From: Thalassolituus marinus
GTDB taxonomy: Bacteria; Pseudomonadota; Gammaproteobacteria; Pseudomonadales; Oceanobacteraceae
Length of the DNA stretch: 46,578 bases
NCBI RefSeq assembly: GCF_020320395.1
Contig: NZ_JAEDAH010000083.1
Location: forward strand, 1-46,578
Direction of reading: 5' to 3'
Part shown: in pieces, positions 26,389 to 37,322 of the stretch
Position numbering within the stretch: position 1 is the first letter of the stretch
Layout of the letters: every line of letters starts with the position of its first letter
Made by a program: the position numbers and the translations under genes
Notes under the pieces: model-generated
What the model was told of the DNA's origin: nothing
The model's database searches: none
The model's input: the letters and a program-made list of their open reading frames with translations, nothing else

Positions 26389-27219
26389 TTAACCCGCCTC
26401 AGACCAGCCCCTGCCCGACCTCTGTGGTTTCACAGGGCCGGGCTCGTCATTGTCTGTCCAGATACTGGCCAGGTAAGTCTCAATCGCCCGATCAACTTTC
26501 TGTTGCAGGCCTGGCATGCCTTTGTTGCCAAAGATCCGATTAAACTCAAATACGTAAGGCCTGTGGCCAACCATGGCGATATCAAACCCACCGTGGTCGA
26601 TATCCAGTGCCAGCGCCAGTCGTTCAACCAGCGCAACGGCTTCAACCGGTAGGATGCCCATCTCCGCCTGACCGCCTTTTGACACGTTATTATAAAAGCC
26701 CTGCTCTGCCTGAATACGCCAGTAGCCGCCGACAACCTGCTTACCGACCCAGACGATGCGCAGATCACGGTCTATGGGCAGGTATTCCTGTGCATAAATG
26801 ACTGGCGTCTTCGCCAGATAGCGATTCCAGTCTGAGCGGTTTTCTATCAGGTAAACGCCGTCGCCCATGCTACTGCGTGGAATTTTTGCCACGAAGGGCA
26901 ACGGCATGTCATCCCAGACTCGCTCTGCGGCATAGGGGGTGTTGGCATCAATGATTGTCCAGGGTACCGCATCGGCTGCAATACTCTGAAAACAGCGAGT
27001 CATTTCGACCTTATCATGGCCGATGTAGTAACTCGCCGGGCTGGGAAAGATGCGCTTTTTTAAGCCATACAGCAGCGCGTTCACCTGCCAGTATTGCGGA
27101 AATAAAATACCATCGGCAGCGATCAGCCGGTCAAGGTGGTTGTTCATCAACTCAGGCTTGATGTATTCGGTACGGGCGTAACTCAGTGTCCGGTACGGAT
27201 CAAAAGTAATCAGCTGCAT
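26389..27219 (-). CDS. RimK-like ATP-grasp protein
   Basis: 276 residues. The ATP-grasp core is visible as FVAKIPRSSMGDGVYLIE (ATP-binding, Lys and Gly-rich loop), YAQEYLPIDRDLRIVWVG and the metal-binding FEFNRIFGNKG. The N-terminus with ILFPQYWQVNALLYGLKKRIFPS and GHDKVEMTR is a conserved block I associate with uncharacterised RimK-like ligases. Such enzymes join an amino acid or amine to a carboxylate; the substrate here is unknown. The gene starts 16 bp after the T-run of a terminator belonging to the upstream chemoreceptor, and its ribosome site is weak. Confidence 0.82.
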   Translation of the reverse strand: MQLITFDPYRTLSYARTEYIKPELMNNHLDRLIAADGILFPQYWQVNALLYGLKKRIFPSPASYYIGHDKVEMTRCFQSIAADAVPWTIIDANTPYAAERVWDDMPLPFVAKIPRSSMGDGVYLIENRSDWNRYLAKTPVIYAQEYLPIDRDLRIVWVGKQVVGGYWRIQAEQGFYNNVSKGGQAEMGILPVEAVALVERLALALDIDHGGFDIAMVGHRPYVFEFNRIFGNKGMPGLQQKVDRAIETYLASIWTDNDEPGPVKPQRSGRGWSEAG

Positions 27220-27234
27220 GGCAGATAGCTGGCA

Positions 27235-27263
27235 TAAAAAAGACCGCTCATATTAATGAGCGG
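27235..27263 (-). terminator. Rho-independent terminator of chemoreceptor 2
   Basis: On the minus strand the stem is CCGCTCAT/ATGAGCGG (27244-27251, 27256-27263) with a 4-nt loop and is followed by six T in the direction of transcription. It lies between the chemoreceptor and the ATP-grasp gene, both on the minus strand. Confidence 0.82.
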
Positions 27264-27310
27264 CCTTGCGGTCTACAGCGAAATTTTCTGCACGTGACGA
27301 TCAGAAATGC

Positions 27311-28924
27311 TCAGAATTTGAACCGTTGGGTATACCCCAGCAGCACCTTGGCGGTTTTGCCCAGTTTTTCCGCCGCTTCATCCGCCGAACGTGAACGCTC
27401 TTTGGTTTGTTCGGTTAGGTGGTTTACCTGAATCAGGTTACGGTCCATCTCTTTCACCACCAGGCTCTGCTCTTCGGTGGCGCTGGCAATCTGATGGGTC
27501 ATATCGGTAATGGTGATCACCGAACCGGTAATCTGCTGCAGTGCCTCACCGGCTTTATCCGCTTCCTGCACGCTGTAGTTAGCCTGTTTCACGCCACTTT
27601 CCATGCTGGTTACCGCACTGGACGAGCTTTGCTGCAAGCGGTCGATCAGGGTTTTGATTTCCGAGGTCGATTGCTGGGTACGCGCCGCCAGAGTCCGTAC
27701 TTCATCGGCGACCACCGCAAACCCACGGCCTTGCTCACCGGCACGTGCGGCCTCAATGGCAGCGTTCAGGGCCAGCAGGTTGGTTTGTTCGGCAATGGCC
27801 TGAATGGTGTCGAGAATGGCACCAATATTCACACTTTCCTGACGCACGTTGGCGATCACGCCGGATGCCTCATCAACACCGGTGGCGAGTTTGCGAATGG
27901 AGTCAATCACCGTACGCACCGTGCTCTGGCCGGTTTCTGCAAAGCGCTGCGACTCGCCGGTGGCTTCCGAGGTATTCTGCGCATGCTGGGCCACTTCGGT
28001 AATGGTGGCAGCCATTTCGTTCATGGCGGTCGCCAGCTGATCAATTTCCATAGCCTGCTTCTGCAGATCCATATTGGTCTGAGCCGTGCTTTCCGCCACC
28101 ACATCGGCTTCTTGGGCCAGTGTCTGGGCTGAGTCTACCAACCCATGAATCAGTTCACTGAGCTGAATCTGCATCTGGTTAAAGGCTTCGCTGGCCTGTC
28201 CGACCTCATCACGGGATTCAATCCGCATCGGCGCCATGGTCAGGTCACCACTGGCGATCTGCTCGGCTTTTTTCTTCAGAGCATACAGAGGACGGGAAAT
28301 CAGCATACTGAGCAGGATCGCCAGACCCAGTGCCAGCACCGCAGTAATGCCGGTCGCAACCCACACCACCACACTGGCACGCTCTGAAGCCGCCTCCGAC
28401 TCGGCAATATAAATAGCCTGCTGTTCCTGCAATAAGGTACGCACGGTATTAAACGCTGCGCGCATATCGCTTAAGTGACGCATGGTTTTATTGTCGTATA
28501 CCGACAGCGCGCTTTGCGGATTGGCCAATACTTCTCGCGCACTGGCGTGCAGGTCTTTGTGGGGCTGATCCAGACTGTCCAGCGCCCGCTTCAGTGCCGG
28601 CTTGGCATGGTGGTAGGCATCACTGGTACGGAACTGGTCATACCAGGTACCAAACTCACATTGGGTCGGATCCAGTTGGCCGGGAAACGGCCGGCTGAAC
28701 ATGATGCTGTTGGCCAGATTACTGGCCCACACCAGATGACCGATTTCCCGGTCAAACTGCAGCAGCGTCACCGCCATTTCTTCCCGTGCCTTACTTTCTG
28801 CCAGAGCCATGTTGCGTAATGACACAGAGATGGTCAGCGCCACCACCAGCATCAGAACGGCCAGAAGGCCAAAGCTGAACATTAATTTTTGACGAACCGA
28901 CAACGAACCCAGAAATCTGGTCAT
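27311..28924 (-). CDS. Chemoreceptor with CZB-like periplasmic zinc-binding pattern
   Basis: 537 residues: TM1 about 14-34, periplasmic domain 40-180, TM2 about 183-206, HAMP, signalling domain with [19 protein letters not shown]. The periplasmic part carries a His-Cys-His-His pattern like the CZB zinc domain: His63 in GHLVW, Cys89 in [10 protein letters not shown], His122 and His126 in PHKDLH. In CZB proteins these bind zinc and Cys can sense oxidants; in most described receptors the domain is cytoplasmic, so its place here is notable. The residue spacing supports the call but I could not align it. Confidence 0.85.
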   Translation of the reverse strand: MTRFLGSLSVRQKLMFSFGLLAVLMLVVALTISVSLRNMALAESKAREEMAVTLLQFDREIGHLVWASNLANSIMFSRPFPGQLDPTQCEFGTWYDQFRTSDAYHHAKPALKRALDSLDQPHKDLHASAREVLANPQSALSVYDNKTMRHLSDMRAAFNTVRTLLQEQQAIYIAESEAASERASVVVWVATGITAVLALGLAILLSMLISRPLYALKKKAEQIASGDLTMAPMRIESRDEVGQASEAFNQMQIQLSELIHGLVDSAQTLAQEADVVAESTAQTNMDLQKQAMEIDQLATAMNEMAATITEVAQHAQNTSEATGESQRFAETGQSTVRTVIDSIRKLATGVDEASGVIANVRQESVNIGAILDTIQAIAEQTNLLALNAAIEAARAGEQGRGFAVVADEVRTLAARTQQSTSEIKTLIDRLQQSSSSAVTSMESGVKQANYSVQEADKAGEALQQITGSVITITDMTHQIASATEEQSLVVKEMDRNLIQVNHLTEQTKERSRSADEAAEKLGKTAKVLLGYTQRFKF

Positions 28925-28990
28925 GCAAACCTCACTGTTATGGAATCAGCAGCAGCTCCGATACCTTTTTACTCATAAAAGCGTATCTAG

Positions 28991-29252
28991 GGAGCCTCTG
29001 AATAACTCGGTGCCCGCTCTGAATGGCAGGAAAGTTCTGAATCACGAAGCCGGGTTGCAGGCATAGCGGGCTCTGGCAAAAACCGGCGACACCGAGTCAG
29101 GACTTTACTGCAATTCCCGCAGGGCGTGGCTTTCCGGCCCACATAGCGGTGTTGGCGAATTTGAAAAGGACTCGCCATTCTCTGCATTCGCCGCCTTGCT
29201 CTGCAGTCCGGAAAGACTCGCGCAGAGCTGTGCAGAGTTATTCAGAGGTTCC
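28991..29252. mobile_element. MITE with IS5-like ends, 262 bp
   Basis: Imperfect terminal inverted repeats of 18 bp: GGAGCCTCTGAATAACTC at the left (28991-29008) and its reverse complement with one mismatch at the right (29235-29252). The element is flanked by identical CTAG at 28987-28990 and 29253-29256, a 4-bp target duplication typical of IS5-group insertions. No reading frame resembles a transposase, so it is non-autonomous. The family is inferred from the duplication and terminal sequence; no database search was possible. Confidence 0.82.
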
Positions 29253-29389
29253 CTAGCTACCACTGTATTTTTAGTCCAGATGCGCCACCTTACCAAGAGG
29301 TTATCGGCCAATTGCACCATAACTTGATCTGCATCGGCGGTTATTTCCTGCCATCACAAGGCTTGTGAAAAAATGGCAGAAAAGCCGAT

Positions 29390-29410
29390 AAAAAAAGGGG
29401 CAAACGCCCC
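29390..29410 (-). terminator. Rho-independent terminator after der
   Basis: Stem GGGGC/GCCCC (29397-29401, 29406-29410), loop of four, followed on the minus strand by seven T (29390-29396). It ends the long minus-strand run from iscR through der. Confidence 0.85.
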
Positions 29411-29447
29411 TTTTAGTGAAAATAATGCAGCAATGTTCCGATCTGAA

Positions 29448-30932
29448 TCAGGTCGGTTTTTTATAGCTTTTACGCAACTGTTTACGTGCCTTGTCCTGCT
29501 TGATCTTACGTTTGTTGGTAGTACGTTCCACCGCATCCGCACGTTTCTTACTGGAGTGACGGATGTCTTTCTTCTTCTCCGAGAACGGGTTATCGCCCTG
29601 GCGGAATTCCATACGAATCGGTGTACCTTTGATTTCCAGCACACGACGATAGGTATTGGCCAGGTAACGTTTATAGTCTTCCGGCAGTTCGTTGGCCATA
29701 TTACCGTGAACCACGATAATCGGTGGGTTCGAGCCCCCCTGGTGCGCATAACGCAGTTTCGGACGACGATTACGTACCACCGGCGGCTGATGACTGGAGG
29801 TGGCGTCTTCAAGAATGCGGGTCAGCAGGTTGGTCTGCCATTTGGTCATGGAAGACTGGTAGGCCTGATCAACGGAGTCATACAGATGACCAACGCCGGT
29901 GCCATGCAGAGCCGAAATAAAATGCATATCAGCAAAGGTCAGGAAGTCGAAGCGACGGTCGATCTCGGTTTTCACCCGATCTTTGTCGTCCTGCGTCATG
30001 CCATCCCATTTGTTGATAGCAATCACCAGTGCCCGGCCGGAGTTCAGCACAAAGCTGAGCATGTGCAGATCCTGCTCGACGATACCGGTACGGGCATCGA
30101 GTACCAGAATACAGACGTGACAGTCCTGAATGGCCTGCAGGGTTTTAATAATCGAGAATTTTTCTGCCGCTTCGGAGATATTCTTACGACGACGAATACC
30201 AGCGGTATCAATCAGGGTGTACTCCTGACCGTGACGTTCGTATGGAATATAAATACTGTCTCGGGTAGTACCGGCCTCGTCGTACACCACCACGCGATCT
30301 TCACCGAGGAAACGGTTCACCAGTGTCGATTTGCCCACATTCGGGCGACCAACAACGGCAATCTTAATGCCTTTAACATCCAGTTCCTCGTGCACCGGCG
30401 CGTCTTCACCAGCCAGTTCACGGAAGTACTCTTCATCGTCTTTTGGCAGTTCGTCCATGACGTACTCAACCAGAGCAGTAACACCCCGGTTGTGTGCGGC
30501 AGCAATCGGCAGAGGCTCACCCATACCCAGCTCAAAGAACTCGCCCAGTACGATTTCCGGATTTTTACCGTCAATCTTGTTGGCTACCAGATAAGCACTT
30601 TTGCCACTACGACGCAGATGCTCGGCAATCATACGGTCGCCGTTGGTAATACCGGCATTCACATCAACCATAAAGAAGATGATGTCGGCATCCTGAATCG
30701 CCTGGTAACTCTGGCCAGCCATGGCCGCATCAATGCCCTCTTCCTCGCCAGAGATACCACCAGTATCAATGACGATAAACGGACGATCGCCAACCTTACC
30801 TTCACCAAACTTACGGTCGCGGGTCAGGCCGGCAATTTCTGCCACCAGCGCGTCACGGCTTTTGGTCAGGCGGTTAAAGAGTGTGGACTTACCCACATTC
30901 GGACGTCCGACCAGTGCAATCACAGGGACCAT
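29448..30932 (-). CDS. der: Ribosome biogenesis GTPase Der (EngA)
   Basis: 494 residues with two tandem GTPase domains. Each has GRPNVGKST (about residues 8-16 and 206-214), DTGGIS or DTAGIR, and NKxD. A KH-like domain and a Lys-rich tail follow. Der is essential for 50S subunit maturation. It is last in the bamB operon; the 80 bp before it include a CGCCGC/GCGGCG hairpin at 30964-30979. Length is normal for the family. Confidence 0.97.
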   Translation of the reverse strand: MVPVIALVGRPNVGKSTLFNRLTKSRDALVAEIAGLTRDRKFGEGKVGDRPFIVIDTGGISGEEEGIDAAMAGQSYQAIQDADIIFFMVDVNAGITNGDRMIAEHLRRSGKSAYLVANKIDGKNPEIVLGEFFELGMGEPLPIAAAHNRGVTALVEYVMDELPKDDEEYFRELAGEDAPVHEELDVKGIKIAVVGRPNVGKSTLVNRFLGEDRVVVYDEAGTTRDSIYIPYERHGQEYTLIDTAGIRRRKNISEAAEKFSIIKTLQAIQDCHVCILVLDARTGIVEQDLHMLSFVLNSGRALVIAINKWDGMTQDDKDRVKTEIDRRFDFLTFADMHFISALHGTGVGHLYDSVDQAYQSSMTKWQTNLLTRILEDATSSHQPPVVRNRRPKLRYAHQGGSNPPIIVVHGNMANELPEDYKRYLANTYRRVLEIKGTPIRMEFRQGDNPFSEKKKDIRHSSKKRADAVERTTNKRKIKQDKARKQLRKSYKKPT

Positions 30933-31013
30933 GATCAGGAAACCTCTTAATAAAAACGTTGAACGCCGCTACAGCGGCGCCCGGAAAATAGTATCGCGGT
31001 AACTGCCTGGGTT

Positions 31014-32231
31014 TCAGTCGGCTTCGACTGTCACCAGCATCAGTTCACCATAATTGGTATACACCAGCAGACCGTCATCGGTGGCCACCAGTGGACTGCG
31101 AACGCCCATGTCGCGACCGCGCAGCGCTTTCCAGTTTGCGCCTTCTGTCTGGTTAGGATAGTTCACATGCAATGGCTTTGGACGCAGTAAGCGACTGCCG
31201 ACCAGTTCACCATCAACCTGATTCATCACGTACAGATAGCCTTCACGATCCGTTACCACCAGCCAGCTGCCATAGGTAACGACCTGGCCAAGACCACGTC
31301 CGCGCAGAGCCGTTTGCTTCCAGACAGGCGCACCGGAAACCTGATCGTATGCCTGAACGGAATCATCATCCAGCGTCAGGTACAGGTTGCCCAGCCCCAT
31401 TGCCGGACTGGTGTAGGAAGAGCCTTCTTCTTCCCAGCGTGTTTCGCCGTTAATACTGACCGCGGCCAGTTTGCCGTGATAAGCGGCGGCGTAAATTACG
31501 CCGTTGTCCCACAGCGCAGAGCCGTCCACATCCACCAGGCGTTCCAGTTCAGAGCGGCCATCCGGCGTCGCCAGACGAGCATCCCAGCGTGGGATACCCA
31601 GCACTTTATCCAGCGCTACCAGTTTACCGGTGGCGAAACCGGTAACGACCAGCTGGTCGAGTACCAGTGGCGTGCCAGTGCCACGAACCGTCAGAACCGG
31701 CATGGCATTTTCGTAGGACCATGCCTGACGACCGTTACTGCGCTCATACGCGCTCACACGACCATCCACGGTGTGCACGAAAACCCGACCATTATCAAAG
31801 GCAGCCGGAGCCACGGCTTCACTGGTCAGGCGAGTAGTCCACAGGGTTTTGCCATTGTCGGCATTCAGGCAATGCAGAGCACCATCCAGTGTGGCAACGA
31901 ACAGCTGGCCATTGTCTCCGCTGACCCCTGCCGTTATCGGCAGATCAAGACGAATGCTCCACTGACTGTCACCATCGTCGAGATCCCGGGCACTGACAGA
32001 GCCACTGGCATCGGCCATATACAGAGTGTCATCCACAACCAGCGGACGCAGTCGTTCATAACGCAGGCCTGAACCATCACCCAGTTTTTCGCGCCATTCA
32101 ATTCCAATATCGGTGGTTTCCCGGATGTCCGGAAAACCGGGCTCATTCCCGTCAGCGGTTGATGACTCCGGCTGACTGGCACAGCCAGCCAGAAATGCGG
32201 TCAGCAGAGCAGGAACAAGGATATTTCGCAT
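31014..32231 (-). CDS. bamB: Outer-membrane assembly lipoprotein BamB
   Basis: 405 residues. Lipobox FLAGC puts the lipidated Cys at 17, then repeated PQQ-like beta-propeller blades (for example GDNGQLFVATLDGALHCLNA and the W-rich strands). BamB is the eight-bladed propeller of the BAM complex for outer-membrane protein insertion. Its ATG overlaps the yfgM stop by one base (TAATG), so the two are coupled. E. coli BamB is 392 residues. Confidence 0.96.
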   Translation of the reverse strand: MRNILVPALLTAFLAGCASQPESSTADGNEPGFPDIRETTDIGIEWREKLGDGSGLRYERLRPLVVDDTLYMADASGSVSARDLDDGDSQWSIRLDLPITAGVSGDNGQLFVATLDGALHCLNADNGKTLWTTRLTSEAVAPAAFDNGRVFVHTVDGRVSAYERSNGRQAWSYENAMPVLTVRGTGTPLVLDQLVVTGFATGKLVALDKVLGIPRWDARLATPDGRSELERLVDVDGSALWDNGVIYAAAYHGKLAAVSINGETRWEEEGSSYTSPAMGLGNLYLTLDDDSVQAYDQVSGAPVWKQTALRGRGLGQVVTYGSWLVVTDREGYLYVMNQVDGELVGSRLLRPKPLHVNYPNQTEGANWKALRGRDMGVRSPLVATDDGLLVYTNYGELMLVTVEAD

Positions 32232-32893
32232 TATGCGTCTCCGGCCGCTGCCAGGTTATCTACTTTACGCTGCAGTAATTGCGTGCTCAGGCCCTGGGAC
32301 TGTGCTGCATCCAGTGCGCGCTGATAAGCAGAACGTGCATCAGCCAGCTCACCTTTGCGGAACAGTGCATCACCTTTGGCTTCTTCAAACTGTACGGCGT
32401 ACGCTTCAGCCGGCACGGTATTGACCAGTGCCAGTGCTTCGTCCAGCTTTTCCTGCTGAATCAGAACATTGGCCAGACGCGCCTGAGCGGTGTACTTAAT
32501 CGGGCCTTCGTCTGCTTCTGCGATCAGCGCTTTCAGCTCAGCAGCTGCAGCATCGAAGTCACCGGCATCGGCAGCAAAACGCGCCAGGAACAGCGAACCG
32601 AATTCCGCGTAGGTAGAGCCTTTATAGTCAGACTTCAGTTGCTCTGCCATCGCCTGCATTTCAGTACGGGTGGCTTCGGTCTGCTGCGCGGCAGGCTGAG
32701 ACGCCTGATCTACCAGCTGGGTGTACAGGTAGGAAGCCGCTTCACCAGCTTCCTGCTGCTGAGTCTGCCAGGTATTCCAGCCAAACCAGCCACCGGCAAC
32801 GATAACAACGGAAACCAGCAGGCTTTTTCCGTTCTCATCCCACCACTTTTTCAGCATTTCTACCTGTTCTTCATCCGTACGTAATTCAGTCAT
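32231..32893 (-). CDS. yfgM: YfgM family ancillary SecYEG/chaperone protein
   Basis: 220 residues. N-terminal cytoplasmic tail, one TM helix about 24-42 (LLVSVVIVAGGWFGWNTW), then a periplasmic TPR-like helical domain. YfgM links the Sec translocon with periplasmic chaperones such as PpiD. It sits between hisS and bamB, its usual place. Confidence 0.93.
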   Translation of the reverse strand: MTELRTDEEQVEMLKKWWDENGKSLLVSVVIVAGGWFGWNTWQTQQQEAGEAASYLYTQLVDQASQPAAQQTEATRTEMQAMAEQLKSDYKGSTYAEFGSLFLARFAADAGDFDAAAAELKALIAEADEGPIKYTAQARLANVLIQQEKLDEALALVNTVPAEAYAVQFEEAKGDALFRKGELADARSAYQRALDAAQSQGLSTQLLQRKVDNLAAAGDA

Positions 32894-32933
32894 GCGTCCA
32901 CTTCCCCAAAAACGAGTGTGAGTAATCGGTTAT

Positions 32934-34214
32934 TCAGAATGTTTTCTGCGCCAGCCAGTCATACAGCTCAGCAACAGGCATGGTGCTCTGTCCGTCTTCA
33001 CCGCGCAGGTCTTTGACAGTCACAGTACCATTGGCGACTTCGTCTTCCCCCAGTAACAGGGCAAACTGAGCGCCGCTCTTATCGGCTTTTTTCATCTGGC
33101 TCTTGAAGCTGCCACCACCACAGTGGGTCTGAATACGCAGCCAGCTGTGCTCATCACGCAACTGGTCGGCCAGCAACAACGCAGATCGGGCACTGCCTTC
33201 GCCCACCGGACAAATATACACGTCGATGGTCTGCAGTACTTCTTCCGGAATCAGTTCCAGTGTTTCCAGCAGCAGAATCAGACGTTCAACGCCCATAGCA
33301 AAACCCACAGCCGGCGTTGATTTACCACCCAGCTGTTCCACCAGACCGTCGTAACGGCCACCGGCACAGACTGTGCCCTGAGAACCGAGCTTGTCGGTAA
33401 CCCATTCAAAGACGGTTTTGCAGTAGTAATCGAGGCCACGCACCAGGCGCTGGTTGATTTCGTACTGCACACCAGCGGCATCCAGAATACTGCGCAGCAG
33501 ATCAAAGTGCTCGCGGCTTTCGTCATCCAGATAGTCATGCAGCTGTGGCGCATCCGCCAGCAGCGCCTGAGTGTTCTGGTCTTTGCTGTCCAGTACACGC
33601 AGTGGGTTGGTTTCCAGACGGCGCTGGCTGTCTTCATCCAGCTGATCTTTACGCTCACCAAGGTATTCCACCAGCGCATCGCGGTAGTTAGCACGCGCTT
33701 CGTTGGAAGCCAGGGTATTCAGTTGCAGCGTTACCGCATCGGTCAGGCCCAGTTGTTTCCACAGACGTGCTGTCATCAGAATGACTTCGGCGTCGATATC
33801 GGCGGTAGCCATACCGAAGGTTTCCACGCCAATCTGGTAGAACTGACGGTAACGGCCCTTTTGCGGACGCTCGTGGCGGAACATCGGGCCGGTGTACCAC
33901 AGACGCTGAGTCTGATTGTACAGCAGGCCATGCTCTTCACAGGCGCGCACACAACTGGCGGTACCTTCCGGACGCAGGGTCAGGCTGTCGCCATTACGGT
34001 CCTCGAAGGTATACATTTCTTTTTCAACGATATCGGTAACTTCACCGATGGAACGTTTGAACAGGTTGGTCTGCTCAACGATTGGCATACGGATTTCATC
34101 GTAACCGTAAGACGCCAGCGTCTCTTTTACCGTACCTTCGAGATACTGCCATACCGGGCTTTGTGCCGGCAGGATGTCGTTCATGCCACGGATGGCCTGG
34201 ATTTTCTTTGCCAT
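32934..34214 (-). CDS. hisS: Histidine-tRNA ligase
   Basis: 426 residues. Class II synthetase motif 2 ([21 protein letters not shown]), the HisA box LVRGLDYY and GGRYDGL, and motif 3 ([11 protein letters not shown]) are present, with a C-terminal anticodon-binding domain. It charges tRNA-His. The start at 34214 is followed by the usual [16 protein letters not shown]. It is adjacent to ispG in the conserved order. Confidence 0.98.
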   Translation of the reverse strand: MAKKIQAIRGMNDILPAQSPVWQYLEGTVKETLASYGYDEIRMPIVEQTNLFKRSIGEVTDIVEKEMYTFEDRNGDSLTLRPEGTASCVRACEEHGLLYNQTQRLWYTGPMFRHERPQKGRYRQFYQIGVETFGMATADIDAEVILMTARLWKQLGLTDAVTLQLNTLASNEARANYRDALVEYLGERKDQLDEDSQRRLETNPLRVLDSKDQNTQALLADAPQLHDYLDDESREHFDLLRSILDAAGVQYEINQRLVRGLDYYCKTVFEWVTDKLGSQGTVCAGGRYDGLVEQLGGKSTPAVGFAMGVERLILLLETLELIPEEVLQTIDVYICPVGEGSARSALLLADQLRDEHSWLRIQTHCGGGSFKSQMKKADKSGAQFALLLGEDEVANGTVTVKDLRGEDGQSTMPVAELYDWLAQKTF

Positions 34215-34246
34215 GTTGTCGTTCTGTTGTTCGTTCGTGTTATTGC

Positions 34247-35359
34247 TCAGACGTCGCTGGCAATCAGATTCTTACGTTCTTCTTCGAGGTTCGCCGCACG
34301 TTCGCGGATCATGCGCTCGAGATCATCAACCAGTGAGTCGTTGGTCAGCTTGCCCATTGGCTTGCCGTCGATGTACACCAGATTCGGCTGACCACCAGTC
34401 AGACCCAGATCCACTTCTTTCGCTTCACCCGGGCCATTCACCACACAACCAATCACGGCAACGCTCATGTCGGTACGAATATCTTCGACACGGGTTTCCA
34501 GCTCGTTCATGGTTTTAATCACATCAAAGTTCTGACGTGAACAACTCGGGCAGGCAATGAAGTTGATACCGCGCGAACGCAGTTTCAGCGATTTCAGCAT
34601 ATCCCAGCCGACTTTGACTTCTTCAACCGGATCCGCCGCCAGCGACACACGAATGGTATCGCCGATACCATCCCACAGCAGCAGGCCCAGGCCGATAGAG
34701 GATTTTACTGTACCGCCACGCAGACCACCGGCTTCGGTAATACCCAGATGCAATGGCTGATCAATCTGGCTGGAAATTTTGCGGTAAGCATCCACCGTCA
34801 TAAAGATATCCGATGCTTTCAGGCTCAGTTTGAAGTCCTGGAAGTCGAGACGGTCGAGAATATCAATGTGACGCATGGCCGATTCGACCAGTGCATCCGG
34901 CGTTGGTTCGCCGTATTTCTTCTGCAGATCTTTTTCCAGCGACCCTGCATTCACGCCGATACGGATCGGAATGTTGCGCTCACGCGCCGCGTCCACCACC
35001 GCACGAACCCGGTCTTCACGGCCAATATTGCCCGGATTGATACGCAGACAGTCGACGCCCAGCTGTGCCACACGCAGGGCAATGCGGTAATCAAAATGGA
35101 TGTCCGCCACCAGCGGTACTTCCACTTCCTTACGAATCTGACCGAAAGCTTCTGCTGCATCCATGGTCGGAACAGAGACACGTACGATATCCGCACCGGC
35201 ATCCTGTGCACGACGAATCTGTGCAACGGTGGCGGCGATATCCGTGGTTTCGGTGTTGGTCATGGTCTGGATGGCGATCGGCGCATCGCCACCGACCGGC
35301 ACGTTGCCTACCCAGATTTTACGGGTTTTACGGCGCTTAATCGGATTTTCAAAATGCAT
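34247..35359 (-). CDS. ispG: 4-hydroxy-3-methylbut-2-enyl diphosphate synthase (IspG/GcpE)
   Basis: 370 residues. The [4Fe-4S] cysteines lie in the CPSCSR motif and in [10 protein letters not shown]. It makes HMBPP from the cyclic diphosphate MEcPP, the penultimate step of the MEP isoprenoid path. The N-terminus with [20 protein letters not shown] is typical. Only 2 bp separate it from pilW. Confidence 0.97.
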   Translation of the reverse strand: MHFENPIKRRKTRKIWVGNVPVGGDAPIAIQTMTNTETTDIAATVAQIRRAQDAGADIVRVSVPTMDAAEAFGQIRKEVEVPLVADIHFDYRIALRVAQLGVDCLRINPGNIGREDRVRAVVDAARERNIPIRIGVNAGSLEKDLQKKYGEPTPDALVESAMRHIDILDRLDFQDFKLSLKASDIFMTVDAYRKISSQIDQPLHLGITEAGGLRGGTVKSSIGLGLLLWDGIGDTIRVSLAADPVEEVKVGWDMLKSLKLRSRGINFIACPSCSRQNFDVIKTMNELETRVEDIRTDMSVAVIGCVVNGPGEAKEVDLGLTGGQPNLVYIDGKPMGKLTNDSLVDDLERMIRERAANLEEERKNLIASDV

Positions 35360-35361
35360 CG

Positions 35362-36156
35362 TTATTTGGCTCCGGACAGGGAGTCCTGGTACAGACGATA
35401 TTCCGTGGATTCAGGGAAACGGCGCTTCAGTTCAGACGCCAGATCAATCGCCCGACGGGTGTTCTGAGTAATGGTTGCCAGTTTGATACCGAGCCACAGG
35501 CTGTGTGCCGTGTGCTGGGTTTGCTCACGCTGAACCAGACGGTCGAATCGTTCAAAATACTTGGCCGCTTCTTCGTAACGCTGCGCTTCAAACAGCAGCG
35601 TCGAGGCATTCGCCAGCGCCTCACCGTTATAGGGTGCAATACGCAGTGTCTGCAGGTAGGCATCAATGGCCTGTGGATTCTTCGCCTGACGGTAGTAGTT
35701 CATCGCCAGGTCGTTTGAAGCAGCTGCGCGGTTGTCGTAGTAACGATCCCCCACTGCAGCGCGTAATTCTTCATCGGCGTCCTGATAACGCTTGTTCTGG
35801 CTGAACAGACGGCCGAGGTGGTGACGAGCAAGTGAGTAGTCGGCATCCTGACTGAGGGCTTTACGGAAGTATTCCTCTGCCAGGTCGTCTTCGCCTTCAC
35901 TCTGCCAGACCAGGCCCATGGCATCGTTGGCCGGAGCATAGCTTTCGTCAATTTTCAGCGCTTTCTGTAAACGCTGACGCGCCAGATCCGGGCGACCTTT
36001 CTGCAGGTAGCCCAGGCCCAGCTGAGTATAATTCTCGACCGCTTTTTCTGGTGACGCCTTTTTGGTAAAGCGACTTTCAGTCACTGTTACGCAGGAGGCC
36101 AGAGTCAGGGCCAGCACAACCGTGGCCAGCCGATACAACGCGGTCGAACGAATCAT
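35362..36156 (-). CDS. pilW: Type IV pilus biogenesis/stability lipoprotein PilW (PilF)
   Basis: 264 residues. The lipobox (LTLASC, Cys about 22) is followed by about six TPR repeats ([28 protein letters not shown] and similar). This is the pilotin that helps the PilQ secretin assemble. Its start overlaps the rlmN stop by 4 bp. The rodZ-type gene usually found between pilF and ispG is not here; the two genes are 2 bp apart. Confidence 0.93.
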   Translation of the reverse strand: MIRSTALYRLATVVLALTLASCVTVTESRFTKKASPEKAVENYTQLGLGYLQKGRPDLARQRLQKALKIDESYAPANDAMGLVWQSEGEDDLAEEYFRKALSQDADYSLARHHLGRLFSQNKRYQDADEELRAAVGDRYYDNRAAASNDLAMNYYRQAKNPQAIDAYLQTLRIAPYNGEALANASTLLFEAQRYEEAAKYFERFDRLVQREQTQHTAHSLWLGIKLATITQNTRRAIDLASELKRRFPESTEYRLYQDSLSGAK

Positions 36157-37286
36157 AGATTTTCCCCCGGTGATGAAGCATCCACCTGCACCGCCTTGAT
36201 ATAGCGTTCGCTGCGGCGGGTGCGGTCTTCTACCCGACCAACCAGCTGGCCACAGGCCGCATCAATATCGTCGCCACGGGTCGAGCGGATGGTCACAATA
36301 TAATTCTGACTAACCAGGTGATCGCGGAAGCGATACACACGGTTATTACTCGGCCGTTTATACCCTGAATTCGGGAATGGGTTAAACGGAATGAGGTTAA
36401 TTTTGCATGGTGTGTCACGCAGAACCTCAGCCAGTTCCTGAGCGTGTTCCAGGCTATCGTTCACGCCATCGATCAGAGTGTATTCGATGGTGGCCTTACG
36501 GCGATCCGGCAGTTTCTGCAGATAGCGATTGGTGGCCGCCATCAGTTCTTTAATCGGATACTTTTTATTAAGCGGCACCAGCTGGTTACGCAGCTCGTCA
36601 TTCGGCGCGTGCAGCGATACTGCCAGTGAGCAGTCGGTAACATCACCCAGCTTATCCAGCATAGGCACAACACCCGAGGTGCTCAGCGTAACGCGGCGCT
36701 TGGACAAGCCATAGGCGTTGTCGTCCATCATCAGCTGAATGGCATCGACTACGTTATCGAAGTTGAGCAGCGGCTCACCCATGCCCATCAGCACCACGTT
36801 GGTGATCTTGCCTTCACGACGCTCACCCTGGCCATGAAAACTCATAGCGGCGACGTACACCTGACCGATGATTTCAGCCACTGACAGGTCGCGGTTAAAG
36901 CCCTGCTTACCGGTGGAGCAAAAGCTGCAGTCCAGCGCGCAGCCGATCTGCGAGCTGACACACAAGGTGCCACGTTCTTTTTCCGGAATGTAAACGGTTT
37001 CGATAGCACTGCCACCGTCCACCCGCATTACCCATTTGCGGGTTCCGTCTTTGGAAATATCTTCATATACGACTTCCGGCAGGCGGATCTCACCGATCTC
37101 GCTCATGCGCTGACGAAGAGCCTTGCTCATATTCGTCATGTTATCGAAGCCTGGTTCGCCGTACTGATGGATCCATTTCAGCATCTGTTGGGCACGGAAC
37201 TTTTTCTCACCCAGATCGGTGAAAAAAGCCTCCATTTTCGCGGGCGACAGCCCCAACAGGTTAATTTTTTGCGGTGTATCGGACAT
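36153..37286 (-). CDS. rlmN: Dual 23S rRNA/tRNA m2A methyltransferase RlmN
   Basis: 377 residues of the radical SAM type. The CxxxCxxC cluster motif is CALDCSFC, followed by [11 protein letters not shown]; the resolving Cys is in the C-terminal [14 protein letters not shown]. It methylates A2503 of 23S rRNA and A37 of some tRNAs. It is followed closely by pilW. Confidence 0.97.
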   Translation of the reverse strand: MSDTPQKINLLGLSPAKMEAFFTDLGEKKFRAQQMLKWIHQYGEPGFDNMTNMSKALRQRMSEIGEIRLPEVVYEDISKDGTRKWVMRVDGGSAIETVYIPEKERGTLCVSSQIGCALDCSFCSTGKQGFNRDLSVAEIIGQVYVAAMSFHGQGERREGKITNVVLMGMGEPLLNFDNVVDAIQLMMDDNAYGLSKRRVTLSTSGVVPMLDKLGDVTDCSLAVSLHAPNDELRNQLVPLNKKYPIKELMAATNRYLQKLPDRRKATIEYTLIDGVNDSLEHAQELAEVLRDTPCKINLIPFNPFPNSGYKRPSNNRVYRFRDHLVSQNYIVTIRSTRGDDIDAACGQLVGRVEDRTRRSERYIKAVQVDASSPGENL

Positions 37287-37322
37287 CAGTGTGACCCTGA
37301 AATGATCGGAACGGCAAACGAA

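Larger units (their letters stand above)
28925..29447. other. Intergenic region carrying a MITE
   Basis: 523 bp between chemoreceptor 2 and der. About half (28991-29252) is a transposon-derived element described separately. The part 29257-29389 has no gene. The der terminator is at 29390-29410. Upstream of the receptor start (28925-28986) is its probable promoter. Confidence 0.6.

Noticed and set aside
27419-28132. 237-residue plus-strand frame in chemoreceptor 2
   Set aside because: Antisense of the conserved signalling domain; the Gly/His-rich text comes from reverse-complement codon bias.
29105-29320. Small frames inside the MITE
   Set aside because: No transposase-like motif; the frames cross the terminal repeat, so they are chance.
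29373-30950. 525-residue plus-strand reading frame
   Set aside because: It lies antisense to der, whose domains and motifs are fully conserved; no recognisable domain on the plus strand.
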